A stretch of DNA of 64,000 bases from Eubacteriales bacterium. Its GTDB lineage: Bacteria > Bacillota > Clostridia > Lachnospirales > Lachnospiraceae. The notes below the pieces were generated by a model, which did not search any database, was not told the DNA's origin, and saw nothing but the letters and a program-made list of their open reading frames with translations. A program made the position numbers and the translations under genes. The stretch spans positions 16,849-80,848 of the forward strand of contig JAUNJN010000005.1 of NCBI GenBank assembly GCA_030533235.1, in the 5' to 3' direction. This document shows, piece by piece, positions 1 to 8,503 of this stretch (within the stretch, counting starts at the first letter, position 1; each line of letters opens with the position of its first letter).

Positions 1-1
1 C

Positions 2-1645
2 GGCAGTCATTCGGTAGAGGTAAAACAGCTTGCGTCGTCGGCATATTTGACAGGTTCCAATATTAAGGCTGTCGGTGGCAGCTTTTCGACCTATGCCAAG
101 GCCGGGCTTACGACGAAATTTGCAGATATGACGGATAGTGCAGGAAACAGTCTCGAATTAACGGGAAAGACAATTACAATTTCTGCCGGAAATGATACAA
201 TCGCACCGCTTACATTCGAACTCGGTGGTACCGGTGACAATGGTGTTGAAAGCATCGATGCATTAAATAAAAAATTAGCAGCAACCACCGGCTATGAAAA
301 GCTTAAGGCCTCGTTTGCGGATGGCAAGCTGACATTTACAAACAATTCTGCAAAGAAGAATGCAGATGGTGTGGAGGTCGGAGAAATCTATACAATCGAG
401 AGCACTGAGCTCGGGCTTTCAGGAGAGATTACTTACAAGAAAGACGAGGATGGTAAGGGAAATACATTGTCATCCGATACGGATTTGCGATATTATAAGG
501 AGTTTTCGAGTGCGGATATCAGTCGCTCGACCAAGCTTTCTGATATCGGGATTGCGGTTGGTACAACGTTTAGCATCAAGGGAAAGGATTTTGTAGTCGA
601 TGCCGAGACGAAGATTTCCGACTTTACCGCCGGGTTGTCACAGCTTGGTGTCAATGCAAACTTTGATGAGAAGCAGGGACGGTTTTATATCAATGCATCT
701 GCAACCGGTGCAGAATATGATTTTAATCTTACGACATCGGATGACGGGGCACTTGATATATTGGGACTCAGCCAGTCGAAGGGAGCAAAGAAGGTTGATG
801 CGAAGGATGCAATTATCGAGTATAACGGCGTGGAGTATACCGGCAGCAGTAATACGTTTGAACTAAACGGCTTATCCATTACCGCAAAGGGTGTGACAAA
901 CGGCGGAGTAGTACAGGCGGAGGTTGCGTCAGATACGGATGCGGTATACGATACGATTAAGAGCTTTGTAAAGAAATATAATGAGTTAATCGATGAGATG
1001 AATACACTCTACAACGAAAAGAAATCGGGATATGATCCATTGACGGATGAGGAACGCAGCAAGTTGTCCGATACCCAGATTGAGCAGTGGGAAAAGAAGG
1101 CAAAGACCGGACTGCTTCGTCGAGATGAGACAATTAACAGTCTGCTTTCTTCAATGCGTGAGATATTAAATACCGGAATCGAGGTTGTCGATAAGGATGG
1201 CAATACACAGAGGTATTCGCTTGCAAAGCTTGGCATCGTAACAGGTGATTATACGGAAAATGGTAAGCTGCATATTTTAGGAGATAAGGATGACCCGATT
1301 TATGCGTCGGAGGAGAATAAGCTGAAGGAAGCATTAGAACATAATCCGGAGATTTTCTCGCAGGTATTTGTCGGAGATAAGACAAATGAAGGAATCGGAA
1401 CGAAGTTATACAATTCTTTAAACAAGGCGATGGGACGTAGTGAGACAAGTCGTTCCCTTACGTTTTATAATGATATCACATTGGAGAAAAGCATTGACGA
1501 AAAGGATGATGATATCGACAAATGGAATGACAAGCTTCAGAAGCTTGAGGACAAGTACTACAAGCAGTTTGCGGCCATGGAGGCTGCCATGGCAGAGATG
1601 CAGGCTCAGCAGTCGTACCTTTCATCGCTGATGGGAGGAGCATAA
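2..1645 (+). CDS. fliD: Flagellar hook-associated protein 2 (filament cap), 5'-truncated by window edge
   Basis: The reading frame is open from base 2 to the stop at 1645, so the gene begins upstream of the window; the TTG at 47 is only an internal codon. The first visible residues (SHSVEVKQLASSAYLTGS) match the conserved N-terminal block of FliD, which caps the growing filament and helps flagellin fold as it leaves the export channel. The C-terminus ends in the expected heptad-rich helix (roughly the last 60 residues, with KLQKLEDKYYKQFAAMEAAM), which forms the cap leg. The middle is the variable D2/D3 region. fliS follows 42 bp downstream. The truncation is an artefact of the window and not a broken gene. 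Confidence 0.95.
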   Translation, partial: GSHSVEVKQLASSAYLTGSNIKAVGGSFSTYAKAGLTTKFADMTDSAGNSLELTGKTITISAGNDTIAPLTFELGGTGDNGVESIDALNKKLAATTGYEKLKASFADGKLTFTNNSAKKNADGVEVGEIYTIESTELGLSGEITYKKDEDGKGNTLSSDTDLRYYKEFSSADISRSTKLSDIGIAVGTTFSIKGKDFVVDAETKISDFTAGLSQLGVNANFDEKQGRFYINASATGAEYDFNLTTSDDGALDILGLSQSKGAKKVDAKDAIIEYNGVEYTGSSNTFELNGLSITAKGVTNGGVVQAEVASDTDAVYDTIKSFVKKYNELIDEMNTLYNEKKSGYDPLTDEERSKLSDTQIEQWEKKAKTGLLRRDETINSLLSSMREILNTGIEVVDKDGNTQRYSLAKLGIVTGDYTENGKLHILGDKDDPIYASEENKLKEALEHNPEIFSQVFVGDKTNEGIGTKLYNSLNKAMGRSETSRSLTFYNDITLEKSIDEKDDDIDKWNDKLQKLEDKYYKQFAAMEAAMAEMQAQQSYLSSLMGGA

Positions 1646-1687
1646 AATATTTTGCTTGATTAAAATCACACAAGGAGGCTTAATTGT

Positions 1688-2083
1688 ATGGCATATAATG
1701 CAGCGCAGGCATACGGAAGCAGTAAGATCAATACAGCATCACAGGCAGATCTTACGTTGATGCTATATGACGGAGCGGTAAAGTTTTGCAACATCGCAGT
1801 TTTGGCGCTTGAAAAGAAGGATTACGAGACGGTTAACACCAACATTCAAAAATGTCGTAATATTATTGTTGAATTATTGTCGACATTAAATCATAAGTAT
1901 CCGGTGGCAGAGGATTTTGCGCGGTTGTACAATTATATATTTGCACTATTGGTAGAGGCAAATCTAAAGAAGGATGCAGAGCTTTTAGGGCGTGCACTCG
2001 ATGAGCTTCGTGGGATTCGTGATGTGTGGAAAGAAGTTATGAAACAGGCGAAGAGCCCGCAGCTCGTGCTCGATATGAAATAG
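1688..2083 (+). CDS. fliS: Flagellin-specific export chaperone FliS
   Basis: 131 residues, the usual FliS length. The N-terminus (AYNAAQAYGSSKINTASQADLTLMLYDGA) shows the FliS pattern of a Y-x-x-x-x-V/I segment followed by P/L-x-x-L-x-x-M-L-Y-D-G, and the rest is an all-alpha bundle. FliS binds the disordered C-terminal helix of unpolymerised flagellin in the cytosol and delivers it to the export gate. It lies between fliD and a second chaperone-like gene and upstream of flagellin, as in most Firmicutes. An AGGAGG-type ribosome site lies 8-13 bp before the ATG. Confidence 0.95.
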   Translation: MAYNAAQAYGSSKINTASQADLTLMLYDGAVKFCNIAVLALEKKDYETVNTNIQKCRNIIVELLSTLNHKYPVAEDFARLYNYIFALLVEANLKKDAELLGRALDELRGIRDVWKEVMKQAKSPQLVLDMK

Positions 2084-2099
2084 GATAAGGTGACAACAG

Positions 2100-2582
2100 A
2101 TGAATCAGATAAAAACGTATGTGACAATTATGCAGGAATCCTTGGAACGTAAAGGACGCTACTTATCCGAAATATTAGAGCTTACGAGGAAACAGGAGCA
2201 GCTTGCAAAGGAAAAGAAGTTTAATGAAGATGCATTCGGTGAAATCATCGACAAAAAGGAAGTGCTGATTCATAATATCAATGAGATCGATAAAGGCTTT
2301 ACATCGGTTTATGACCGTGTTCGGACAGAGGTATTAGACCATCAGGATGTCTATCGGGAGGAGTTGCTTGAGATGCAGGCATCGATTCGTTTGTGTGTGG
2401 ACCTCGGCATGCAGATCGAAGCGCTGGAGGAGCGAAACCGAAAGACACTTAGTCAGGCTTTTGCAAAAGGCTTTCGCGGAATCAAGCAGGCAAAGCAGTC
2501 CAAGCAGGCAGCGTCAAGGTATTATCAAAACATGGCAAACGGCATGGTAAATGATTCGATGCTGTATGATCGAAAAAAATAA
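2100..2582 (+). CDS. FlgN/FliT-like flagellar chaperone
   Basis: 160 residues, almost entirely charged alpha helix, with no signal peptide or membrane segment. The heptad-like stretch from about residue 10 to 120 (ESLERKGRYLSEILELTRKQ and onward) and the short basic tail resemble the FlgN/FliT class, which carries hook-junction or cap proteins to the export apparatus. The place immediately after fliS (16 bp gap) is where fliT usually lies, so a FliD chaperone is the simplest role. Sequence alone does not separate FliT from FlgN, so no symbol is given. The operon probably ends here, because flagellin has its own promoter. Confidence 0.7.
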   Translation: MNQIKTYVTIMQESLERKGRYLSEILELTRKQEQLAKEKKFNEDAFGEIIDKKEVLIHNINEIDKGFTSVYDRVRTEVLDHQDVYREELLEMQASIRLCVDLGMQIEALEERNRKTLSQAFAKGFRGIKQAKQSKQAASRYYQNMANGMVNDSMLYDRKK

Positions 2583-2613
2583 AAAATTTTTGAAAAAAGT
2601 TGTAAAAAGGGGT

Positions 2614-2639
2614 TAAGTATCAAAAAATTAATCCGATAT
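2614..2639 (+). promoter_or_regulatory. Sigma-D (sigma-28) flagellar promoter for flagellin
   Basis: TAAG (2614-2617), a 15-base spacer and CCGATAT (2633-2639) reproduce the Bacillus/Clostridia sigma-D consensus TAAA-N15-CCGATAT with one mismatch. Transcription should begin near 2646-2648, leaving a structured leader of about 130 nt before the flagellin ATG at 2779. This uncouples flagellin from the upstream fliD-fliS operon, as expected for a late flagellar gene. Confidence 0.85.
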
Positions 2640-2640
2640 A

Positions 2641-2757
2641 TAAGGTGTAAGGAACAAAAACACCTTACAAATTACAATCGGTAATCACTCTTCGGAGTAT
2701 TACATACTACTTTTAACGCCGGCAAAGCCGGTAGTACATGTCGCAAGGAAGCGACAT
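2641..2757 (+). promoter_or_regulatory. Flagellin leader with four consecutive hairpins
   Basis: Four stems follow one another. (1) TAAGGTGT/ACACCTTA, 2641-2648 with 2660-2667. (2) GTAATcACTC/GAGTATTAC closed by a UUCG tetraloop, 2681-2690 with 2695-2703. (3) CCGGC/GCCGG with an AAA loop, 2719-2731, extended by ACTA/TAGT at 2706 and 2732. (4) ATGTCGC/GCGACAT, 2738-2744 with 2751-2757, whose loop is AAGGAA. Loops 1 and 4 both expose a GGA, and the ribosome site AAGGAGG (2765-2771) supplies another. GGA in a hairpin loop is the CsrA recognition element, and CsrA represses flagellin translation in Bacillus, so a CsrA/FliW type control is inferred. If transcription starts at 2646-2648, stem 1 would be partly lost. 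Confidence 0.6.
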
Positions 2758-2778
2758 TATATTCAAGGAGGAATTATT

Positions 2779-3597
2779 ATGGTAGTACAGCACAACATGC
2801 AGGCAGTAAACACTAACAGAATGTTAGGACAGAACGTTAAGGCAGTGAAGAAGGCAACTGAGAAGTTATCTTCCGGATATGCAGTTAACAGAGCAGCAGA
2901 TGACGCAGCAGGTCTTTCCATCAGTGAGAAGATGAGAAACCAGATCAGAGGTATTAACCAGGCTGTTAAGAACTCAGAGGATGGCGTATCTCTTATCCAG
3001 ACAGCAGAAGGTAACATGAACGAGATTCACAGCATCCTTCAGCGTATGGGCGAGCTTGCTACAAAGGCATCCAACGATGTAAATGCTACAGATGATCGTA
3101 ATGCGATTAAGGATGAGATGACACAGTTACAGGCAGAGATTAACTCTATCGCTTCAAAGGCTGACTTCAACGGAACTAAGCTTTTGAAGGGTTCATTCAC
3201 CGGCAAGTATCTTCAGACAGGTGCTAATGCAGGCGAGGAGTTAAAGATTAGTATCGCTAAGATGACAGCAAGTGGTCTTGGACTTACAGCAGCTGACATC
3301 AAGGTTTCTTCTCATGATTCAGCAAAGGCTACGATGACAAATGTAACATCTGCAATCAAGAAGGTATCTGCAGAGCGTTCAAAACTTGGTGCTATCCAGA
3401 ACAGACTTGGCTACACAATCAACAACCTTGAGAACTACTCAGAGAACTTGACATCCGCTGAGTCACAGATTCGTGATACAAACATGGCTTCTGAAATGAC
3501 AAATTACACCAAGAATAACATTCTTCAGCAGGCTGCACAGTCTATGCTTGCACAGGCAAATCAGTCAACACAGGGTGTACTTTCATTACTTCAGTAA
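2779..3597 (+). CDS. Flagellin (short, D0/D1 only)
   Basis: 272 residues. The N-terminal D0/D1 block (VVQHNMQAVNTNRMLG, then LSSGYAVNRAADDAAGL) and the C-terminal D1/D0 block (RLGYTINNLENYSENL, then NILQQAAQSMLAQANQ) are textbook flagellin. Only about 50 residues (around 135-190) lie between them, so the D2/D3 outer domains are absent. That short Ser/Thr-rich part (KVSSHDSAKATMTNVTSA) would be surface-exposed and is where O-linked decoration would be expected. The gene has its own sigma-D promoter, a strong AAGGAGG site 7 bases before the ATG, and a terminator directly behind it. The surface-modification island follows. The symbol is left blank because hag/fliC/flaA naming varies in this group. 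Confidence 0.97.
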   Translation: MVVQHNMQAVNTNRMLGQNVKAVKKATEKLSSGYAVNRAADDAAGLSISEKMRNQIRGINQAVKNSEDGVSLIQTAEGNMNEIHSILQRMGELATKASNDVNATDDRNAIKDEMTQLQAEINSIASKADFNGTKLLKGSFTGKYLQTGANAGEELKISIAKMTASGLGLTAADIKVSSHDSAKATMTNVTSAIKKVSAERSKLGAIQNRLGYTINNLENYSENLTSAESQIRDTNMASEMTNYTKNNILQQAAQSMLAQANQSTQGVLSLLQ

Positions 3598-3617
3598 TTA
3601 GAGCAATTTGATTATTG

Positions 3618-3658
3618 ACAAAATATAGCTGGTTCTTTCGAGGGCCAGCTTATTTTGT
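3618..3658 (+). terminator. Rho-independent terminator of flagellin
   Basis: An inverted repeat of about 14 bp, ACAAAATATAGCTGG (3618-3632) and CCAGCTTATTTTGT (3645-3658), has one bulged base and a 12-base loop, 20 bases after the flagellin stop. The downstream arm is itself T-rich (TTATTTTGTT). Confidence 0.75.
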
Positions 3659-3680
3659 TAATAATTATCTTGCATATATA

Positions 3681-3689
3681 TGCTAAAAT
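3681..3689 (+). promoter_or_regulatory. Candidate extended -10 promoter for the decoration island
   Basis: TGC-TAAAAT (TGN extended -10; -10 at 3684-3689) stands 22 bases after the flagellin terminator and about 75 bases before the licD-like ATG at 3765. No good -35 is present, which is tolerated with an extended -10. It would give the island a vegetative start separate from the sigma-D flagellin promoter. Confidence 0.4.
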
Positions 3690-3764
3690 GGTCGCGGATC
3701 CCACGTCAAAGGCGAGGTGATGGACGGCAGGATAGTGAAAAAGCGGGAAAGAGGGGGGCAAATT

Positions 3765-6080
3765 ATGGATTTCCCTTATACATATTTTGAGGATGAGGTC
3801 AGAGAAGGCTTCTATATATCCGGAAATTTAAAGAGAGCCTGGGCAGCACAGTTAGAGGTTCTGGCAGAAATTGATAAGGTATGTAAAAAGCATGATATCC
3901 GTTGGTTTATCGATTGCGGAACCTTACTTGGGGCAGTTAGGCACGGTGGATATGTTCCATGGGATGATGACATGGATATATGCATGTTTAGGGATGATTT
4001 GATTAAATTTAACCGTGTTGCTCCATATGAATTGCCAAAGGACTATGTTGTGTTAAATATGCATAAGGAAGACGAGGATTTCCTGGATTACCTTACCCGA
4101 GTTACAAACAGTCACGCTGTAACATTTTATCCGGAATACCTTGAGAAGTATCACAATTGTCCGTACTCTGTGGGAATAGATATATTTCCACTGGATTATC
4201 TATGCCCGGATGATGAGGAAGAAGAGCTCAGAAGAGAACTTGCAAAGAAGGTAATGGCAGTTGCTGAAACCACGGAAGCAGAAAAAGATGATTTTGTTAC
4301 GTTGGAACCTTATATTACTGAAATTGAAGAACTCTGTAGGGTGGAAATAACAAGGGATAAACCTCTTAAAAGGCAGTTGTATAAACTGGTTGAGGCGTTG
4401 TTTTCCATGTATACAAAAGAAGAAGCAGCACATGTGGCACTTATGACATACTGGGTGGGAAAACATAATCATAAATATCCTATAGAATGTTTTGATGAAA
4501 CAGTTATGCTACCTTTTGAGAAAACATATCTGCCGGCACCTATGTTATATGAGGATGTGCTAACGGTTGAGTATAGAGATTTCATGACAATTTTTACGGG
4601 CGGTGGGGTGCATGAATATCCTTTTTATAAAAAACAGGAGTATCATCTTATAGAGGCATTACCAAGCTATCCATTTATATATAAATTTGATCCAAAGCAT
4701 TTGGAAAATAATAAATTACCAAATAAAAAATCAAAACAAAATTCAGAAAGCTATCTTTTATTGGTTGAAGAAGCACATGGTGTAATATGTAAGGCGATTG
4801 CTTTGGGACAGGGAAATGCGTGTGCACAGATATTATGTCAATGTCAGGAAAACGCTATACGAATGGGAGAGCAGATTGAAGCAGATTTTTATGAAGGACA
4901 TAAAACTGTTTTAGTGCTTGAGGAATATTGCGAACTTTTGTATCAGATAAACCAGATGGCGGAATCCGGGGAATTAGTTGCTGTAGCTGCACCGGTAATA
5001 GAAGAAGCGTTGAATGAAATCTATGAAAAGCTTTCTGATAGTATTAAATTGGACGTAGTGGAGCGTAAGGAAATACTTTTTATTCCGTTTAGAGCATGTT
5101 ATTGGGATGGATTGGAAAGCATATGGCAGGCGAAAGTGCAGGAGGAAAATTGCGATGTGTATGTAATGCCGATTCCATATTATGAAAGAGAAGTAGATGG
5201 AACTCTTTCTTATATGCATTATGAGGGTGAAGAGTTTCCTGAATATGTTTCAATCACAAATTACAAAGATTATGATATCGTAAATCGACATCCGGATGTA
5301 ATATATATACAGAATCCTTATGATGAATGTAATTTTACTACATGCGTTGAACCGGAATATTTTTCAAGGTTTTTGAAGCGATATACAGAGGAACTTATCT
5401 ACATCCCATATTTTGTTATGGACGAGATTGAATCTAAGAATAGTAAGGCCTGGGTAACAATGGAGTATTTTTGTACGGTTCCGGGCCTTGTACATGCGGA
5501 TAAAGTAATCTTACAGTCAGAGAAGATGCGTGAGATGTATATTGAGAGATTGACTGAATTTGCGGGTGAAGACACAAGAACAATTTGGGAAAATAAAATA
5601 GAAGGTAGTGGTTCCCCTATCTATGAAGCAAAAAAACGTAAGCAAAAAGAAGAAGAGCAGAAAATTAATCAGATGATTCCGTCTGAATGGAAAGAAATGA
5701 TTTATAAGGAAAATGGAGATACCAAAAAAATTATTTTCTTTGAGACAGGAATTTCGATATTTGCGAAATATGGCATGAAAGCAATTGATAAAATAAAACG
5801 ATGCTTTGATGTGTTTATTAATTATCAATCGGATGTTACTGTACTGTGGAGATTGCGTCAGGAAGTGTGGAAAGCTTTTGAGGGAAAAGAGAATCTGATA
5901 AATGAAATTGCGCGATTAGTAAATTGGTACAAACAGAATCAAATAGGAATATACGATGATATGATGGAATCAAAATATGGGAAGTTGTTATGTGATGCAT
6001 ATTATGGTGATTCGCCTAGTACATCAAGAGAGTTTTTTTTGATAGGTAAACCGGTACTTATAATCAATGTAGAAGTATAG
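3765..6080 (+). CDS. LicD-family phosphotransferase fused to a large C-terminal domain
   Basis: 771 residues from the ATG at 3765, which has a GGGGGG ribosome site; a GTG at 3717 would add 16 residues without a good site. Residues 50-71 carry the LicD signature (DCGTLLGAVRH, then PWDDDMD), the nucleotidyltransferase-fold active site shared with bacterial phosphocholine transferases and animal fukutin/FKRP. The LicD part covers about residues 1-300. After a linker, a second region from about residue 437 (ILFIPFRACYWDG, then PYDECNFTTCVEPEYF, IYIPYFVMDE) resembles the N-terminal part of some CDP-glycerol glycerophosphotransferase-type proteins. The product probably moves a phospho-alcohol from a CDP donor to a surface glycan or protein in the cytosol. 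It shares its first 75 residues with the minus-strand LicD gene at 14904. Confidence 0.85.
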   Translation: MDFPYTYFEDEVREGFYISGNLKRAWAAQLEVLAEIDKVCKKHDIRWFIDCGTLLGAVRHGGYVPWDDDMDICMFRDDLIKFNRVAPYELPKDYVVLNMHKEDEDFLDYLTRVTNSHAVTFYPEYLEKYHNCPYSVGIDIFPLDYLCPDDEEEELRRELAKKVMAVAETTEAEKDDFVTLEPYITEIEELCRVEITRDKPLKRQLYKLVEALFSMYTKEEAAHVALMTYWVGKHNHKYPIECFDETVMLPFEKTYLPAPMLYEDVLTVEYRDFMTIFTGGGVHEYPFYKKQEYHLIEALPSYPFIYKFDPKHLENNKLPNKKSKQNSESYLLLVEEAHGVICKAIALGQGNACAQILCQCQENAIRMGEQIEADFYEGHKTVLVLEEYCELLYQINQMAESGELVAVAAPVIEEALNEIYEKLSDSIKLDVVERKEILFIPFRACYWDGLESIWQAKVQEENCDVYVMPIPYYEREVDGTLSYMHYEGEEFPEYVSITNYKDYDIVNRHPDVIYIQNPYDECNFTTCVEPEYFSRFLKRYTEELIYIPYFVMDEIESKNSKAWVTMEYFCTVPGLVHADKVILQSEKMREMYIERLTEFAGEDTRTIWENKIEGSGSPIYEAKKRKQKEEEQKINQMIPSEWKEMIYKENGDTKKIIFFETGISIFAKYGMKAIDKIKRCFDVFINYQSDVTVLWRLRQEVWKAFEGKENLINEIARLVNWYKQNQIGIYDDMMESKYGKLLCDAYYGDSPSTSREFFLIGKPVLIINVEV

Positions 6081-6127
6081 ACAATGGTACTTATATTGTA
6101 ATGTATGATTATTGGAGGTGCATTATT

Positions 6128-7171
6128 TTGAAGGAAGTATTTCTTCCGGCTAAAGCCATAGTTGCGCATGGGGAATTTATTTGGATATATCAGGAGCAAT
6201 ATAATTATTTAATGCATTATGATGTGACAAATAAGAAATTACAGATTGATATAGATATTTCAAAAGAAATAGGAGCCGGTACATATAATAAGTTACTGGT
6301 TGTTAATGGAATAATTTATATGATACCGGATTTAGCAGATTGTATAATATCATATAAAATTCAATCAGGGGAAATAAATAAAATTAATTTACCGGATTGT
6401 ATGTCATATACAGGAACGAAGATGTTTTGCAATGCAATCCTTATTAATAATAAAATATATTGTGTGTCATGTAGCAACAAATTTATGGTTGTTTTCGATG
6501 GGCAGACCGGCAAATTAGATAAGTTGGTTGACGTTGCGGAGATGTTACAATGTCATACGATTGCCGGTTGTTTTGAATCTGTAATAACACACGGGAATAG
6601 TATTATTGGAATAATCCCGAACACAAATAAAATATTTGTTATTGATACGGCGTCTTTTACAGCAGATATTGTCGAAATAGGATTTGCAGAAAATGTATAT
6701 ACAACAATAGCAAGTGATGGGACGAATGTCTTTTTATATGAATACGCATCAGGTGTAATTTATAAGTATAGTTATGTAGATAAACGAGTTTTACAAAAAA
6801 TACAACCAAAGTACAAGTTGAAATATAGAGTATGTTCTTTTGGGGATAAAATTCTTTTGGATCCGATTAATGGTGGTAATTTGATAGTTGTTGACAGCGA
6901 AGGGGAATTAATTTGCGAATTGAATACGATCTATAATATATCCTATCGCATGGATGCATTATGTGTTGGAGCCGTGGATGAGAGCGGAAAATTCTATTAT
7001 AATTCGTTAGATAACTATCTGTATTTATTTGATGGAAAGAGTATGAGCAAAGTGGACATTCTAAAAATGGATGTGTCAAAAGAAGTGCAATTAAATAACA
7101 GATTGTTTTGTTCATATTTATTAAGAGAAAACCGATCCGTGTCGCTTGAATCGTTTATTCATTCTGTATAA
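6128..7171 (+). CDS. Beta-propeller-like protein of unknown function
   Basis: 347 residues from a TTG at 6128, chosen because GGAGG lies 9 bases upstream; an ATG at 6101 has no ribosome site. The protein is a series of short beta-rich repeats with a rising hydrophobic pattern (NGIIYMIPDLADCIISYKI, NNKIYCVSCSNKFMVVF, DGTNVFLYEYASGVIYKY, SGKFYYNSLDNYLYLFDG), as in WD/PQQ-like propellers, probably five to seven blades. No signal peptide or membrane segment is seen, so it should be cytoplasmic. The base composition is visibly more AT-rich than the flagellar or ATP synthase genes. I do not recognise a family. Its position inside the island suggests a scaffold or acceptor-binding part. Confidence 0.6.
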   Translation: MKEVFLPAKAIVAHGEFIWIYQEQYNYLMHYDVTNKKLQIDIDISKEIGAGTYNKLLVVNGIIYMIPDLADCIISYKIQSGEINKINLPDCMSYTGTKMFCNAILINNKIYCVSCSNKFMVVFDGQTGKLDKLVDVAEMLQCHTIAGCFESVITHGNSIIGIIPNTNKIFVIDTASFTADIVEIGFAENVYTTIASDGTNVFLYEYASGVIYKYSYVDKRVLQKIQPKYKLKYRVCSFGDKILLDPINGGNLIVVDSEGELICELNTIYNISYRMDALCVGAVDESGKFYYNSLDNYLYLFDGKSMSKVDILKMDVSKEVQLNNRLFCSYLLRENRSVSLESFIHSV

Positions 7172-7223
7172 ATTGGGTTTTGTATGAATATGGATTGGTG
7201 ATTGAAGGAATAGAGGTGGTATA

Positions 7224-8495
7224 GTGAGTGCAAAAAGATATTTAATGCGTGGAGCAATGAATATATTGGAATCGCATAGTAAGATTGAGGTTGCTGTGCG
7301 TGATTATATCGGAACTAATTCAGGTAATTTATTGTACGCATATTCCGTGCTTCGTTTGCTATGGAACGAAGGCGTTGAAGTGGATATGGATCATTACGCA
7401 GTTGAAGGAAATCGTTTCAGTGAAACTGATATTGATGAGATTAACCGGAAGTATTCTGCGTATATTTTACCGTTGGCTGATGCATTCAGAGATGATTTTA
7501 GGGAGAAGTTAGTAAGGTATGCTCGTTTTATAGACAAACTTACTATTCCGTGTTATGTCATAGGAGTTGGACTAAGAGCGCCGTATGAGCCGGATATTAA
7601 TGAAAAAAGAAGTTTTGATGAGGCGGTAAAATTATTCGTTAATTCAGTTCTAAACAAATCATCCCTCATAGGTGTTCGAGGAATGATTACAGGCTCATAT
7701 TTAGAAAAGTTGGGGTTTGTTGAGGGGAGGCATTTTACTGTTATCGGATGTCCTTCGATGTATACCTATGGATTGAATTTGACACAAAGGCCGTTAAATA
7801 ATCTGTCAAGCGATTCCTCAATTGCAATTAACTATGGGAAACATAATTATGCTTTAGATATAAATAGATACCTCTATAATATATCAAATCAATATCCGAA
7901 TTATATATATGTTGCGCAAGAAATCGGGGAGTTAAGAAGTTATGTGATAGGAACAGATAATTCCGAGGAAAATTATCTGTTTCCATGGGGAATTAAACAT
8001 AAATTTTACATGGAAAACAAGGTAAAATTTTATATAAATCCTGAAGTATGGTACAATGATTTACGAAAGGTTGACTTTAGTGTTGGCAGTCGTTTACATG
8101 GAAATGTTGCGGCAATTCTCGCCGGCGTACCGGTGCTAATGATAAACATGGATGCACGAATGAGAGAACTAGCCAATTGGCATAATATTCCCAGCATGCC
8201 AATGATGAAGTTTGATTGGGATATTAGTTTAGAAAGTTATATTGAAAAAATAGATGTGACATCACATTTGCGAACACATGCGAACAATTTTAACCATTTT
8301 ATTGATTTTCTTGATATGAATGGGATAGAGCATATCTATAAAGGCAATCTTGACAGAAAAGATGCACCAATAGATAAGATGATTCAAATTAATAATGATG
8401 AAATCAAATCATATGCGGGATGCAACGATGAAGAAAAAAAGCAGCGGGAAACAGAGTACATTAACCAAAAATCCATATGGGATAAAATCAAATAG
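7224..8495 (+). CDS. Polysaccharide pyruvyl transferase family protein
   Basis: 423 residues, GTG start with GAGGTGG upstream. Features of the family are an early G-T-N-x-G-N-L-L-Y-A segment (around residue 31), a GVRG segment near residue 150, and the C-terminal SVGSRLHGNVAAILAGVPVL motif (about 287-306), which is the hallmark of this GT-B-like fold. Family members transfer pyruvate from phosphoenolpyruvate to make ketals on surface sugars (CsaB, WcaK, AmsJ type); some have other donors. About 60 charged residues follow the domain. It is AT-rich like its neighbours. The acceptor is unknown; within this island it would modify the same glycan or phospho-polyol. Confidence 0.85.
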   Translation: MSAKRYLMRGAMNILESHSKIEVAVRDYIGTNSGNLLYAYSVLRLLWNEGVEVDMDHYAVEGNRFSETDIDEINRKYSAYILPLADAFRDDFREKLVRYARFIDKLTIPCYVIGVGLRAPYEPDINEKRSFDEAVKLFVNSVLNKSSLIGVRGMITGSYLEKLGFVEGRHFTVIGCPSMYTYGLNLTQRPLNNLSSDSSIAINYGKHNYALDINRYLYNISNQYPNYIYVAQEIGELRSYVIGTDNSEENYLFPWGIKHKFYMENKVKFYINPEVWYNDLRKVDFSVGSRLHGNVAAILAGVPVLMINMDARMRELANWHNIPSMPMMKFDWDISLESYIEKIDVTSHLRTHANNFNHFIDFLDMNGIEHIYKGNLDRKDAPIDKMIQINNDEIKSYAGCNDEEKKQRETEYINQKSIWDKIK

Positions 8496-8503
8496 AGGTG
8501 AAA

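Noticed and set aside
2-1645. fliD as a broken gene starting at the TTG at 47
   Set aside because: The frame is open to the first base, with conserved FliD residues before position 47; only the window cuts it.
3717-3764. In-frame GTG at 3717 as the start of the LicD fusion gene
   Set aside because: No good ribosome site; the ATG at 3765 has GGGGGG and gives an N-terminus that aligns with the second LicD.
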